Positions 1 through 8,495 of a stretch of 58,895 nt of DNA are shown in pieces (the first letter of the stretch is position 1; each line of letters begins with the position of its first letter). Under the pieces are notes generated by a model. That model was not told the DNA's origin, did no database searches, and was given only the letters and a program-made list of their open reading frames with translations. Source of the stretch: Bacteroidales bacterium UBA1794 (GTDB lineage: Bacteria; Bacteroidota; Bacteroidia; Bacteroidales; Bacteroidaceae); contig DCFW01000013.1 in NCBI GenBank assembly GCA_002315435.1, positions 1 through 58,895 on the forward strand, written 5' to 3'. The position numbers were made by a program, and so were the translations under genes.

Positions 1-56
1 GGTTTTACCGGACACCAATAATTTTCTATATGCAAATCAATTTCGCTTAAATTCAT
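1..56 (-). CDS. 5' end of an unidentified gene running off the left edge
   Basis: An ATG on the minus strand at 56 opens a frame that stays open to the window edge and gives about 18 residues (MNLSEIDLHIENYWCPVK). It is too short to name. The stretch upstream of it (57-180) has no long frame and looks like its leader. The open frame and its position divergent from the yceD operon make a real gene likely, but the product is unknown. Confidence 0.4.
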   Translation of the reverse strand, partial: MNLSEIDLHIENYWCPVK

Positions 57-360
57 TTTACTCTTCCGCAATAGGCCGTAGATCACGCTCACCGCAGGAG
101 CGGATAGATATTAAACTAAAAGGTATAAGCTTTTACGATTTTCTGTTTTTTTTAATGTGATCTATTTATGAGTTGCAAATATTTACTTAGTTTGTATAGA
201 GGTGATCACTTGTGAGTGCTCAACATCTTCAGTAGTGTTTAAAAATAGTTGAATTTTGATCTGATAATTATTGTAAGATAATAATTATTTGTATCTTTGC
301 AACCCGATTATGTATAGTTGCAAAGGTTTTTCTATCTTTGCAATAATTTTAAAAAGAAAA
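57..360. other. Divergent intergenic region with a GC-rich leader hairpin
   Basis: About 300 bases lie between the edge gene and yceD. The minus-strand leader holds a compact GC-rich block. Positions 82-90 and 98-105 can pair as an 8-bp stem with one bulged base and a 7-base loop, in an otherwise AT-rich region. The plus-strand side (250-340) carries two TAtcTTTG boxes. No protein of convincing length is present. Confidence 0.45.
292..340 (+). promoter_or_regulatory. Two tandem Bacteroides -7 boxes for the yceD-rpmF operon
   Basis: TATCTTTG occurs at 292-299 and again at 333-340, each matching the TAnnTTTG consensus used by the primary sigma factor of Bacteroides. No clear -33 element was found. 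The second box lies 20 bases before the preferred start of the DUF177 gene, so the longer reading frame that opens at 289 would begin upstream of the transcript. Confidence 0.55.
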
Positions 361-873
361 TTGGAAAATAGAAGTTATATAGTTGATTTGAGAAATAAAA
401 TAACTGATAATACAGAGATGGAATATCGGTTGGATGATGCTTATTTTGAATCTTTGGGAACTCCTGAAGTGAAGAAAGGATGCGTCAATGTTTTTGTATC
501 TATCAATAAGGAAATTGATTCTTTTATTTTCCGTTTTAAGATAAGAGGCCAAGTGATTGTTCCATGTGACCGCTGTTTGGATGATATGGTTCAACCTGTA
601 TCATCTGATGAACAGATTACTGTAAAGTTTGGTGAGGAATATTCAGATGAAGGTGAAGATCTTGTTGTTATCCCTGAATTAGAAGGTGTAATAGATCTTT
701 CATGGATTATGTATGAATTCATTGCTTTGGCTATACCTATGAAGCATGTACATGAAGATGGAGAATGTGATGCTAAAATGGTTGATAAATTGAATGAGCA
801 TTTCTTAGTGTCTGATGGAGAAAAAACAGATCCACGTTGGGACGCTTTGAAAGCGGCTTTTGATAATAATTAA
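361..873 (+). CDS. DUF177 / YceD family protein
   Basis: This 170-residue acidic protein is encoded directly in front of rpmF, the usual place of the YceD/DUF177 family. Family members are linked to 23S rRNA accumulation and large-subunit assembly, and the bacterial ones often share an operon with L32. A CDRC motif sits mid-protein, as in the family. The frame is open from 289, but the promoter boxes at 292-340 and family length favour the TTG at 361. That start is inferred, not proven. There are no membrane segments, so it should be cytoplasmic. Confidence 0.8.
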   Translation: MENRSYIVDLRNKITDNTEMEYRLDDAYFESLGTPEVKKGCVNVFVSINKEIDSFIFRFKIRGQVIVPCDRCLDDMVQPVSSDEQITVKFGEEYSDEGEDLVVIPELEGVIDLSWIMYEFIALAIPMKHVHEDGECDAKMVDKLNEHFLVSDGEKTDPRWDALKAAFDNN

Positions 874-890
874 TTAAATATAATAAGAAA

Positions 891-1076
891 ATGGCACATC
901 CTAAAAGAAAACAATCAAAATCGAGAACTGCTAAGAGAAGAACTCATGATAAAGCTGTAGCTCCTACATTGGCTCAATGCCCTAATTGTGGTGAATGGTA
1001 TATTTATCACACAGTGTGCCCTGCTTGCGGATATTACCGTGGCAAACTAGCCGTTGAAAAAGAGGCTGCAGTTTAA
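891..1076 (+). CDS. rpmF: 50S ribosomal protein L32
   Basis: This 61-residue basic protein has the typical L32 start (MAHPKRKQSKSRTAKRR) and a zinc ribbon with two CxxC pairs (CPNC and CPAC). It is a component of the large ribosomal subunit. It follows the DUF177 gene by 17 bases and must be cotranscribed with it. The C+ (zinc-binding) form is complete. Confidence 0.97.
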   Translation: MAHPKRKQSKSRTAKRRTHDKAVAPTLAQCPNCGEWYIYHTVCPACGYYRGKLAVEKEAAV

Positions 1077-1106
1077 TGGCAGTAAAAAACTATGTCAAAT
1101 AAAAGT

Positions 1107-1139
1107 TAGCCAGGGAAAGATCTTTTCCCCGGCTATTTG
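1107..1139 (+). terminator. Hairpin between rpmF and fabH
   Basis: A 12-bp stem with one mismatch pairs 1107-1118 with 1124-1135 around a short loop. It is followed only by TTT, so it may attenuate rather than fully stop transcription between the ribosomal gene and fabH. Confidence 0.45.
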
Positions 1140-1159
1140 GCATATTTATATTTAAAGTA

Positions 1160-2164
1160 ATGGAAAAAATTAATGCAGTAATTACTGGTGTCGGTGGGTA
1201 TGTACCGGACTATGTTCTCGATAATGAAGAGTTATCAAGAATGGTGGATACTAACGATGAATGGATAATGACCCGAATCGGAGTTAAGGAGAGAAGAATC
1301 CTTAAAGGCGAGGGTATTGGTACGTCATTTATGGCTCATAAAGCTGCTGCACAATTGATGCAAAAAACAGGAGCTAATCCTGATGATATTGATTTGGTTC
1401 TTGTGGCTACTTCTACGCCTGACTATCATTTCCCGTCAACAGCATCAATCGTTTGTAACGGATTAGGACTGAAGAATGCATTCGCATTTGATTTGTTGGC
1501 TGCATGCTGCGGTTTCCTCTACGCGATGGAGGTAGGTGCTAATTTTGTTCGCTCGGGAAGATATCGAAAAGTTATTGTTATCGGTGCAGATAAAATGTCA
1601 TCCATGGTTGATTATACAGATCGTTCCACTTGTCCTATTTTTGGTGATGGTGCTGCTGCATGCATGATGGAGCCTACTACTGAAGATGTTGGTGTGATGG
1701 ATGCGATTCTTCGTACCGATGGAAAAGGGTTACCTTTTTTGCATATGAAGGCTGGAGGATCTGCTTGTACCCCATCATATTATACAGTGGATCATAAGAT
1801 GCACTATATTTTTCAAGATGGTAGACACGTGTTTAAGTATGCTGTGTCGTTGATGTCGGATGTTACGGCAGAAATTGCTAAGAAAAACCATTTGGATAAA
1901 ACGAATATTGATTGGGTGGTTCCTCATCAGGCAAACAAGCGTATTATTGATGCGGTGGCTCGTAGATTGGATGTTCCTGAGGAGAAAGTGATGCTGAATA
2001 TTCAACGCTATGGGAATACCAGTGCGGGAACATTGCCATTATGCTTGTGGGATTTTGAGAAAAATCTAAAAAAAGGTGATAATCTTATATTCACAGCCTT
2101 TGGCGCCGGATTTACATGGGGAGCTGTCTATGTGAAGTGGGGTTACGATGGTGTTGGTAAATGA
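1160..2164 (+). CDS. fabH: Beta-ketoacyl-ACP synthase III
   Basis: FabH condenses acetyl-CoA (or another short acyl-CoA) with malonyl-ACP to start type II fatty acid synthesis. The 334-residue thiolase-fold protein has the full triad: Cys116 in AACCGF, His256 in VPHQAN and Asn286 in RYGNTSAG. In many bacteria plsX sits between rpmF and fabH; here it is absent and only an 83-base gap with a hairpin separates them. The protein is cytoplasmic and of normal length. Confidence 0.95.
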   Translation: MEKINAVITGVGGYVPDYVLDNEELSRMVDTNDEWIMTRIGVKERRILKGEGIGTSFMAHKAAAQLMQKTGANPDDIDLVLVATSTPDYHFPSTASIVCNGLGLKNAFAFDLLAACCGFLYAMEVGANFVRSGRYRKVIVIGADKMSSMVDYTDRSTCPIFGDGAAACMMEPTTEDVGVMDAILRTDGKGLPFLHMKAGGSACTPSYYTVDHKMHYIFQDGRHVFKYAVSLMSDVTAEIAKKNHLDKTNIDWVVPHQANKRIIDAVARRLDVPEEKVMLNIQRYGNTSAGTLPLCLWDFEKNLKKGDNLIFTAFGAGFTWGAVYVKWGYDGVGK

Positions 2165-2189
2165 TTATATTGAACATAAAATATAAAAA

Positions 2190-2219
2190 TAACGCACCTT
2201 ATAATGATGCGTTTTTTTG
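2190..2219 (+). terminator. Terminator after fabH
   Basis: AACGCA at 2191-2196 pairs with TGCGTT at 2208-2213 and runs into a seven-base T tract. The stem is short but the T tract is good, so a rho-independent terminator is likely. Confidence 0.55.
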
Positions 2220-2241
2220 TCGATAAACAATAATAAAGTAT

Positions 2242-3123
2242 ATGCATAAAGCAGGATTTGTGAATATAGTAGGTAATCCGAATGTGGGAAAGTCTACTTT
2301 AATAAATGCTTTGGTAGGTGAACGTATTTCAATTGCAACGTTCAAAGCTCAAACAACGCGTCATCGTATTATGGGTATTGTGAATACTGATGATATGCAG
2401 ATTGTGTTTTCAGATACTCCTGGAGTATTGAAACCTAATTATAAGTTGCAAGAGTCAATGCTTGGTTTTTCTACTTCTGCGCTATCTGATGCTGATGTGT
2501 TGCTTTATGTGACAGATGTCATTGAAGATCCTGAAAAGAATATTGATTTCTTGAATAAGGTGAAGACGGAGAAAATTCCTATTTTGTTGTTGATAAATAA
2601 AATAGATCAAACGGATCAGGCACATTTGGAAGAATTGTCAACTAGATGGGCTTCTCTGTTACCTAATGCTGAGATTATCCCGATAGCGGCTTTGTCAAAA
2701 TTTAATGTGGATTATGTGATGAAGCGTATTGAAGCATTACTTCCTGATTCGCCTCCTTATTTCGGTAAGGACCAGCTTACGGATAAGCCTGCACGTTTTT
2801 TTGTGACTGAGATTATACGTGAAAAAATATTACTTTACTATGATAAAGAAATTCCATACTCAGTGGAAGTCGTGGTAGAGCAATTCAAAGAAGATAAGAA
2901 ACTTATTCATATAAATGCGGTGATCTATGTGGAGAGGGATTCTCAGAAGGGAATCATCATTGGTAAGCAAGGCATTGCGTTGAAGAAAGTGGCCTCAGAA
3001 GCTCGTAAATCATTAGAGCGGTTCTTTGACAAAAAAGTCTTCTTAGAAACCTTTGTTAAAGTTGACAAAGATTGGAGAAGTTCAGATAAAGAGTTAAGAA
3101 ATTTTGGTTATAATCCGGAATAG
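2242..3123 (+). CDS. era: GTPase Era
   Basis: Era is an essential GTPase that binds the 3' end of 16S rRNA during small-subunit maturation. The 293-residue protein has G1 GNPNVGKS (residues 11-18), G3 DTPG, G4 NKID, and a C-terminal KH RNA-binding domain with the loop IIGKQG. Length matches the family. It is followed 42 bases later by der, so two ribosome-assembly GTPases sit side by side. Confidence 0.96.
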   Translation: MHKAGFVNIVGNPNVGKSTLINALVGERISIATFKAQTTRHRIMGIVNTDDMQIVFSDTPGVLKPNYKLQESMLGFSTSALSDADVLLYVTDVIEDPEKNIDFLNKVKTEKIPILLLINKIDQTDQAHLEELSTRWASLLPNAEIIPIAALSKFNVDYVMKRIEALLPDSPPYFGKDQLTDKPARFFVTEIIREKILLYYDKEIPYSVEVVVEQFKEDKKLIHINAVIYVERDSQKGIIIGKQGIALKKVASEARKSLERFFDKKVFLETFVKVDKDWRSSDKELRNFGYNPE

Positions 3124-3165
3124 TTTTGAATAGTCCGTGAGGAAACATTGAAATATAGTTGAAGT

Positions 3166-4479
3166 ATGGGAAATTTAGTTGCAATTGTAGGACGTCCTAA
3201 TGTTGGAAAGTCGACACTGTTTAATCGATTGACAAAGACGAGAAAAGCCATTGTTGATGATGAAGCGGGTACGACTCGTGACCGTCAGTACGGTAAATCG
3301 GAATGGATCGGTAAGGAGTTCTCTGTAGTAGATACAGGAGGATGGGTCGTGAATTCCGATGATGTATTTGAAGAGGAAATTAGAAGACAAGTGATGTTGG
3401 CTGTAGAAGAGGCTGATGTGATCTTGTTTGTAGTGGATGTGATGAATGGGGTTACTGATTTGGATGAGAGTGTGGCAAATATACTTCGTCGTACGAAAAA
3501 GCCAGTAATGCTAGTTACTAATAAAGCAGATACGAATGATTTACAATATTCTGCAGCTGAATTTTATTCATTGGGATTAGGTGATCCTTATACAATATCA
3601 GCTGCTACAGGTAGTGGAACAGGAGATTTGCTTGACATAGTTGTGAGTAAATTTAAAAAGGAAGCAGAAGAAATTCTTGATGATGATGTCCCTCGCTTTG
3701 CTGTTGTGGGACGCCCTAATGTGGGTAAATCATCTATTATTAATGCTTTCATGGATGAGGATAGAAACATTGTAACCGAAATTGCCGGTACAACGCGTGA
3801 TTCTATTTATACACGATATGATAAGTTTGGTTTTGATTTCTATTTGGTTGATACTGCCGGAATAAGAAAGAAGAATAAGGTCATTGAAGATTTGGAATAT
3901 TATTCTGTGATACGTTCTATTCGTTCTATTGAGGGTGCGGATGTGTGTATTTTGTTGGTTGATGCTACCCGCGGGATAGAAGGTCAAGATCTGAATATTT
4001 TTTCTTTGGTTCAACGCAATCAAAAAGGTCTGGTTGTGGTTGTTAATAAATGGGATTTAGTTGAGGATAAATCGACAAAAATAATGGATGAATATATTAA
4101 TGCTATTCATTCAAGGTTTGCTCCGTTTGTTGATTTCCCCATTATTTTTTCATCAGCATTGACCAAACAGCGTATATTTAAGGTATTGGAAACAGCGAAG
4201 GACGTGTATCTTAATCGTCAGAGCAGAGTACCAACAGCTAAATTGAATAGTGAGATGCTTCCGTTGATCGAAGCTTATCCGCCGCCATCAATAAAGGGTA
4301 AGTATATTAAGATAAAATATGTTACTCAGTTGCCTAATACTCAAATACCTTCTTTTGTGTTTTTTGCAAATCTTCCACAATATGTGAAAGAACCGTATCA
4401 TAGATTCCTTGAGAATAAAATTCGCGAGAAATGGAATTTTTCGGGTACTCCTATTAATGTGTATATTCGTCAGAAATAA
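3166..4479 (+). CDS. der: GTPase Der (EngA)
   Basis: Der is a double GTPase needed for 50S assembly. The 437-residue protein has two G domains in tandem, each starting with GRPNVGKS (about residues 8-15 and 183-190), with DTGG and DTAG as switch motifs and NKAD and NKWD as specificity motifs. A KH-like domain closes the C terminus. The gene ends just before a strong hairpin shared with the convergent mlaF. Confidence 0.97.
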   Translation: MGNLVAIVGRPNVGKSTLFNRLTKTRKAIVDDEAGTTRDRQYGKSEWIGKEFSVVDTGGWVVNSDDVFEEEIRRQVMLAVEEADVILFVVDVMNGVTDLDESVANILRRTKKPVMLVTNKADTNDLQYSAAEFYSLGLGDPYTISAATGSGTGDLLDIVVSKFKKEAEEILDDDVPRFAVVGRPNVGKSSIINAFMDEDRNIVTEIAGTTRDSIYTRYDKFGFDFYLVDTAGIRKKNKVIEDLEYYSVIRSIRSIEGADVCILLVDATRGIEGQDLNIFSLVQRNQKGLVVVVNKWDLVEDKSTKIMDEYINAIHSRFAPFVDFPIIFSSALTKQRIFKVLETAKDVYLNRQSRVPTAKLNSEMLPLIEAYPPPSIKGKYIKIKYVTQLPNTQIPSFVFFANLPQYVKEPYHRFLENKIREKWNFSGTPINVYIRQK

Positions 4480-4486
4480 ATAAAAG

Positions 4487-4525
4487 AAAGTCCGGTAGAT
4501 AATTTATCATACCGGACTTTTTATT
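4487..4525. terminator. Bidirectional terminator between der and mlaF
   Basis: An 11-bp perfect stem pairs 4487-4497 with 4510-4520. It has A-rich sequence on the left and TTTTTATTTT on the right, so it can end transcription from both convergent genes. Confidence 0.85.
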
Positions 4526-4533
4526 TTGGAGAA

Positions 4534-5313
4534 TTACTTTTTTCCTTCGTCTTCTTCTTGATTTTCTACTTCTTTTACTTTGCGGAAGAGGTCGGAAGCA
4601 AAGATAAAATCATTTAATTTCTTATTGTTGACGTTGAATATTTCGTCTTTATTACCTTCCCATTCTTTATGTCCGCCGTAAAGGTATATGATTTTTTCAC
4701 CTATTCCCATCACTGAATTCATATCATGTGTATTGACGATTGTCGTCATGTTGTATTCATGGGTGATATCGTGAATCAGTTCATCAATTAACAATGAAGT
4801 TTGGGGATCTAGTCCTGAATTTGGTTCATCACAAAATAAATATTTAGGATTAAGTGCAATAGCTCTTGCTATGGCTACACGCTTTTGCATACCTCCACTT
4901 ATTTCTCCAGGATATTTGTTTTTAGCATCTAGAAGATTTACTCGATCGAGGCAAAACATTGCACGATGCATTTGTTCACGCCATGTCATCTTTGAAAACA
5001 TTTGAAGCGGAAACATTACATTTTCCATTGTTGTCATTGAATCAAATAAGGCTGCATTTTGGAAAATCATGCCGATTTCCTTGCGTAAGTTTTTCTTTTC
5101 TTTTTTGCGCATTGCCAAGAGATCACGTCCGTCATAAAGCAATTTACCACTGTCCGGTTCGAAAAGTCCTACAATGCATTTCATGAAAACTGTTTTTCCT
5201 GAACCACTTTGACCGATAATCAGGTTTGTTTTACCATCTTCAAAAGTTGCATCAATGTCTTTAAGTACATCTTTGCTGTCAAATGATTTATATAAATTTT
5301 TTACTTCAATCAT
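4534..5313 (-). CDS. mlaF: MlaF-type ABC transporter ATPase
   Basis: This is the ATPase of an MCE-type phospholipid transporter that maintains outer-membrane lipid asymmetry. The 259-residue protein has Walker A (GQSGSGKT), signature SGGMQKR and Walker B with DEPNSGLDP. It lies one base downstream of the permease gene mlaE, so the two are coupled. The MCE substrate-binding subunit (MlaD) is not next to it, because transcription ends at the shared terminator. Assignment rests on the pairing with MlaE and on sequence motifs. Confidence 0.88.
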   Translation of the reverse strand: MIEVKNLYKSFDSKDVLKDIDATFEDGKTNLIIGQSGSGKTVFMKCIVGLFEPDSGKLLYDGRDLLAMRKKEKKNLRKEIGMIFQNAALFDSMTTMENVMFPLQMFSKMTWREQMHRAMFCLDRVNLLDAKNKYPGEISGGMQKRVAIARAIALNPKYLFCDEPNSGLDPQTSLLIDELIHDITHEYNMTTIVNTHDMNSVMGIGEKIIYLYGGHKEWEGNKDEIFNVNNKKLNDFIFASDLFRKVKEVENQEEDEGKK

Positions 5314-5314
5314 C

Positions 5315-6052
5315 TCATAAAAGATTAGTTAGTACAAGATCGGCAAACAAGATCAATACGCTGCAACATACAACAGAATCTGTGCTTGCTTTACCCACTT
5401 CATTTGACCCCCCTTTAACAGTGTACCCAAAGTAAGCTGAAACAGAGGCTATGATGAATGCAAAAAATATGGATTTAATGAAACTGCACCAGATATACCA
5501 TTCTTTGAATTCATATTGCAATCCGGCTTCGAGATCTGTTGCATTCATAATTCCACCAAACCAACAAGTCGCATAAGCACCTAAAATGCCGGCTATTATT
5601 CCAAATGTTACTAATAAAGGGATAAAGACCATCAATGCCAGAACCTTCGGCAAAATCAGATAACATGCAGAATTTACACCCATTATTTCTAAGGCATCAA
5701 TTTGTTGGGTGACGCGCATGGTTCCAATTTCTGATGCTATATTTGATCCTACTTTTCCGGCAAGTATAAGACACATGATGGATGATGAAAATTCTAAAAC
5801 TAGTATTTCGCGTGTGACGTAACCTACAGTCCACCTTGGCATCCACGGACTTTCAATGTTTAATTTTATTTGTATAGTGATTACTGCGCCTATGAAAAGA
5901 GATATAAGCACTACAATACCGATAGAGTCAACTCCTAATGTCGCGATCTCTCTTATAAATTCTTTGAAGTAGACTTTGATACGCTCCGGCTTTGAAAAAA
6001 CTTGCCCCATTAGGGATAAGTAACGGCCTAGTGTGGTTAATCCTTTTATCAT
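5315..6052 (-). CDS. mlaE: MlaE-type ABC transporter permease
   Basis: This is a 245-residue inner-membrane permease with about five hydrophobic segments and the MlaE/YrbE features: an N-terminal amphipathic stretch before the first membrane helix and a central IASEIGTMRVTQQIDALE region that couples to the ATPase. It forms the permease dimer of the retrograde phospholipid transporter. It is first in a two-gene operon with mlaF and is divergent from lptB. Confidence 0.9.
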   Translation of the reverse strand: MIKGLTTLGRYLSLMGQVFSKPERIKVYFKEFIREIATLGVDSIGIVVLISLFIGAVITIQIKLNIESPWMPRWTVGYVTREILVLEFSSSIMCLILAGKVGSNIASEIGTMRVTQQIDALEIMGVNSACYLILPKVLALMVFIPLLVTFGIIAGILGAYATCWFGGIMNATDLEAGLQYEFKEWYIWCSFIKSIFFAFIIASVSAYFGYTVKGGSNEVGKASTDSVVCCSVLILFADLVLTNLL

Positions 6053-6099
6053 AATAACATATTTGGTCGCAAAAGTAGCTAATTTCTATTGATTTTTAT

Positions 6100-6107
6100 T
6101 ATTTTTG
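6100..6107 (+). promoter_or_regulatory. -7 box for lptB
   Basis: TATTTTTG matches TAnnTTTG and lies 17 bases before the ATG at 6125. It therefore rules out the upstream ATG at 6089 as the main start. Confidence 0.6.
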
Positions 6108-6124
6108 TTGCAAAATTATTGGTT

Positions 6125-7036
6125 ATGGATGAAGAGATAAGAAAGATCGAACAACAGCAGGTTTCTGACGAAATGAAACCTGAGAATATATCAGCTCAAG
6201 AGACGAATGAATCTGCTGAAAATGAAAGAGATGTAGCTGAATTTGAGGAGAGGGAAGGGCTTGTTTCTACTGGCGAATCGGAACATAGAATGGTGCTTCG
6301 TACAGAGAATCTTGTAAAGAGGTATGGTAAGCGAACTGTGGTTAGTCATGTTTCTATAAGCGTTAAACAAGGGGAAATTGTCGGTTTGTTAGGTCCAAAT
6401 GGTGCAGGAAAGACCACTTCGTTCTATATGACAGTTGGCTTGATAACTCCGAATGAAGGTAAAATATTTTTGGATAATAGAGAAATCACTAAATTCCCAG
6501 TCTATAAACGTGCACAAAACGGGATTGGTTATTTAGCTCAAGAGGCTTCTGTTTTTCGTAAAATGACTGTAGAAGACAATCTTATATCTGTGCTTGAAAT
6601 GATGAAGCATACTACTCGGCTGTATCGTAAGGAGAAACTTGAAAGCTTGATTCATGAATTCAGGTTAGATAAAGTCCGTAAAAATTTAGGAGACCAACTA
6701 TCCGGTGGAGAACGTAGGCGTACAGAAATAGCACGATGTTTGGCCATTAATCCAAAGTTTATTATGCTTGATGAACCCTTTGCGGGAGTTGACCCTATTG
6801 CAGTTGAAGATATTCAGCATATTGTATGGAAACTCAAGGATAAAAATATCGGTATATTGATTACTGATCATAATGTGCAGGAAACGCTTAGTATTACGGA
6901 CAGAGCTTATTTGCTTTTCGAAGGTAAAATTCTGTTTCAAGGTTCTCCTGAAGAACTAGCTGAAAACAAAATTGTACGTGAAAAATATCTTAGTAATAGT
7001 TTCGTTTTGCGTCGTAAGGATTTTCAATTAAGATAA
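6125..7036 (+). CDS. lptB: LPS export ABC transporter ATPase LptB
   Basis: LptB powers extraction of lipopolysaccharide from the inner membrane by the LptB2FGC complex. The core has GPNGAGKT, signature LSGGERRR, Walker B MLDEPFAGVDP and the switch ITDHNV, all typical of LptB. About 60 residues precede the core. They are rich in Glu and Asn, probably disordered, and not present in E. coli LptB. The start at 6125 is chosen because a -7 box sits at 6100-6107. The 3' end overlaps the convergent protease gene by 9 bases. Partner lpt genes are not in the window. Confidence 0.9.
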   Translation: MDEEIRKIEQQQVSDEMKPENISAQETNESAENERDVAEFEEREGLVSTGESEHRMVLRTENLVKRYGKRTVVSHVSISVKQGEIVGLLGPNGAGKTTSFYMTVGLITPNEGKIFLDNREITKFPVYKRAQNGIGYLAQEASVFRKMTVEDNLISVLEMMKHTTRLYRKEKLESLIHEFRLDKVRKNLGDQLSGGERRRTEIARCLAINPKFIMLDEPFAGVDPIAVEDIQHIVWKLKDKNIGILITDHNVQETLSITDRAYLLFEGKILFQGSPEELAENKIVREKYLSNSFVLRRKDFQLR

Positions 7037-7915
7037 GTCTTTCTTTTGTTCTATCAGTTTGATCGCATATACACATCCGACGCAAACTAATAGAAAAACA
7101 ATAATTAGGGCGATTGGAAAGTTGAGATGATATAGGCTTTGGAGAAACTTCCAGTCTTTGTTCATTGGGCAAGGTGTGACCACTATGGTCAGAAAATTGT
7201 TTGCGCCATGGGCAAAAATGGGCACCCATATTGATTTGCTGAAATAATAAAGATATCCCAAAAGCATACCCATTATCAAACGTGGAAAGAATCCAAAAAA
7301 CTGCAGATGTATTGCACTGAAAATAAATGCTGTGATAAAGATTGCTACGTGTGGATTACGCATTTTTTGAATTAGCATTTTTTGAATGATTCCCCGGAAC
7401 ATTATCTCTTCACTTACTCCCGCTAGCACTCCTAGTATGAGAATGTTTGCAATAAATGCTGGCCATTGGTCGGTGTTGAGTATAATGTTTACAGTGTTTT
7501 GCGCACTATTTTCACTACTCCTGATCCAGCTATTAAGCCATTCCATTGAATCAGGAAACTGTAATTTTTGATTTAATAATCCTAAAGCATCAGTAAGAGG
7601 AGATATAGTGAAGATAGCCATGATTCCTAAAGCTAAGGTAATTAACAAAGGCATCTTCAAACACATGGCTTTTTTTATCGGCTCCTTAAAAAATAAATCT
7701 TGTGCTATATATGCAGCGAGGATAAACATAAATAAATCTTGGATAAAGATAGTGGTACGTAGCACTACTGCAGCATTCTTTACCGGAGCAGTTAAGTCTA
7801 ACAATGTAATTGGGAACATGGCTAGGAGTGTACATCCTAAAATAATAGCCAATAATATAAATGCTTTTGAACTGATAGATTTCTTAGCAAATATACCTTT
7901 CTCGTAGTATAACAT
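7028..7915 (-). CDS. CPBP family intramembrane metalloprotease
   Basis: This is a 295-residue membrane protein with about eight hydrophobic helices. The three CPBP (Abi/CaaX protease-like) motifs are visible: EE-x3-R at Glu169, Glu170 and Arg174, then a His in FSAIHLQFFG, then HGANN near the C terminus. The family cleaves peptide substrates in the membrane, including prenylated or bacteriocin-related ones, but the substrate here is unknown. It lies between lptB and the RRM gene and seems to be transcribed alone. Confidence 0.85.
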   Translation of the reverse strand: MLYYEKGIFAKKSISSKAFILLAIILGCTLLAMFPITLLDLTAPVKNAAVVLRTTIFIQDLFMFILAAYIAQDLFFKEPIKKAMCLKMPLLITLALGIMAIFTISPLTDALGLLNQKLQFPDSMEWLNSWIRSSENSAQNTVNIILNTDQWPAFIANILILGVLAGVSEEIMFRGIIQKMLIQKMRNPHVAIFITAFIFSAIHLQFFGFFPRLIMGMLLGYLYYFSKSIWVPIFAHGANNFLTIVVTPCPMNKDWKFLQSLYHLNFPIALIIVFLLVCVGCVYAIKLIEQKKDLS

Positions 7916-7941
7916 AAGTATTATTTTTTTTAAATAAATGG

Positions 7942-7980
7942 AAAAGGGAAAATCATAAATGATTCTCCCTTTTTATTTCT
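7942..7980 (-). terminator. Hairpin after the RRM protein gene
   Basis: A 15-bp stem with one mismatch pairs 7942-7956 with 7959-7973. On the minus strand it lies just after the RRM gene and is followed by TTTT-rich sequence. It separates that gene from the protease gene. The tight 2-base nominal loop means the inner pairs must open. Confidence 0.6.
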
Positions 7981-7996
7981 CTAAGTTGAGAAAAAT

Positions 7997-8242
7997 TTAA
8001 TCTCTGCGTCTAGCCTCTTTGATTACCAAAGCACGACCTTCAAATTCAGCACCGTTTAAATCTTTCAAAACTTTTACAGCTTCATCATCATTAGGCATTT
8101 CAACAAATGCAAATCCTTTAGATCTTCCTGTTTCATGATCAACGATGATCTTAACAGAATCTACTGTTCCGAAGTCTTCTAAAGCCTGCTTCAGATCGCT
8201 TTCCTTAACGTGATAGTTAAGGTTTCCAATGTAAATATTCAT
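7997..8242 (-). CDS. RRM-domain RNA-binding protein
   Basis: This 81-residue protein is a single RNA recognition motif. RNP2 (IYIGNL, residues 3-8) and RNP1 (KGFAFVEM, residues 42-49) are both present with the aromatic residues that stack on RNA. The C-terminal tail is basic (RALVIKEARRRD). Bacteroides lack Hfq, and small RRM proteins such as RbpB act as global RNA binders and influence use of polysaccharides. This gene is of that type, but which paralogue it represents cannot be told. It has a leader with a 10-bp inverted repeat. Confidence 0.93.
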   Translation of the reverse strand: MNIYIGNLNYHVKESDLKQALEDFGTVDSVKIIVDHETGRSKGFAFVEMPNDDEAVKVLKDLNGAEFEGRALVIKEARRRD

Positions 8243-8262
8243 AAATGTAAAATTAAAAATTA

Positions 8263-8318
8263 GTAAACTCTTTTCGAAGATGAATTAATAGAAAGATTAA
8301 AATTACAGAAGAGTTTAC
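8263..8318 (-). promoter_or_regulatory. 10-bp inverted repeat in the RRM gene leader
   Basis: GTAAACTCTT at 8263-8272 is perfectly repeated in inverse as AAGAGTTTAC at 8309-8318, with 36 bases between. It lies 20 to 76 bases upstream of the RRM start codon. It could be an operator or form a long-loop RNA hairpin that exposes an A-rich loop. Confidence 0.4.
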
Positions 8319-8495
8319 GCGCTTTTAAATACTAGTAAATTCTTAGAAATCGAAATCAAAAGACTAATTCTCATCTTCACAGCACAAAGAAACGCTTTTT
8401 TTTTGAAAAAACACAATTTAATGTCACTTTTTTCAAAATAATTTTGGATTTCCTTCTCTTATTTGTTACTTTGCATATAAATATTGGATGTTCAT

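Noticed and set aside
289..360. N-terminal extension of the DUF177 protein from the ATG at 289
   Set aside because: Two -7 boxes lie within this stretch, and the extra residues do not resemble family N termini.
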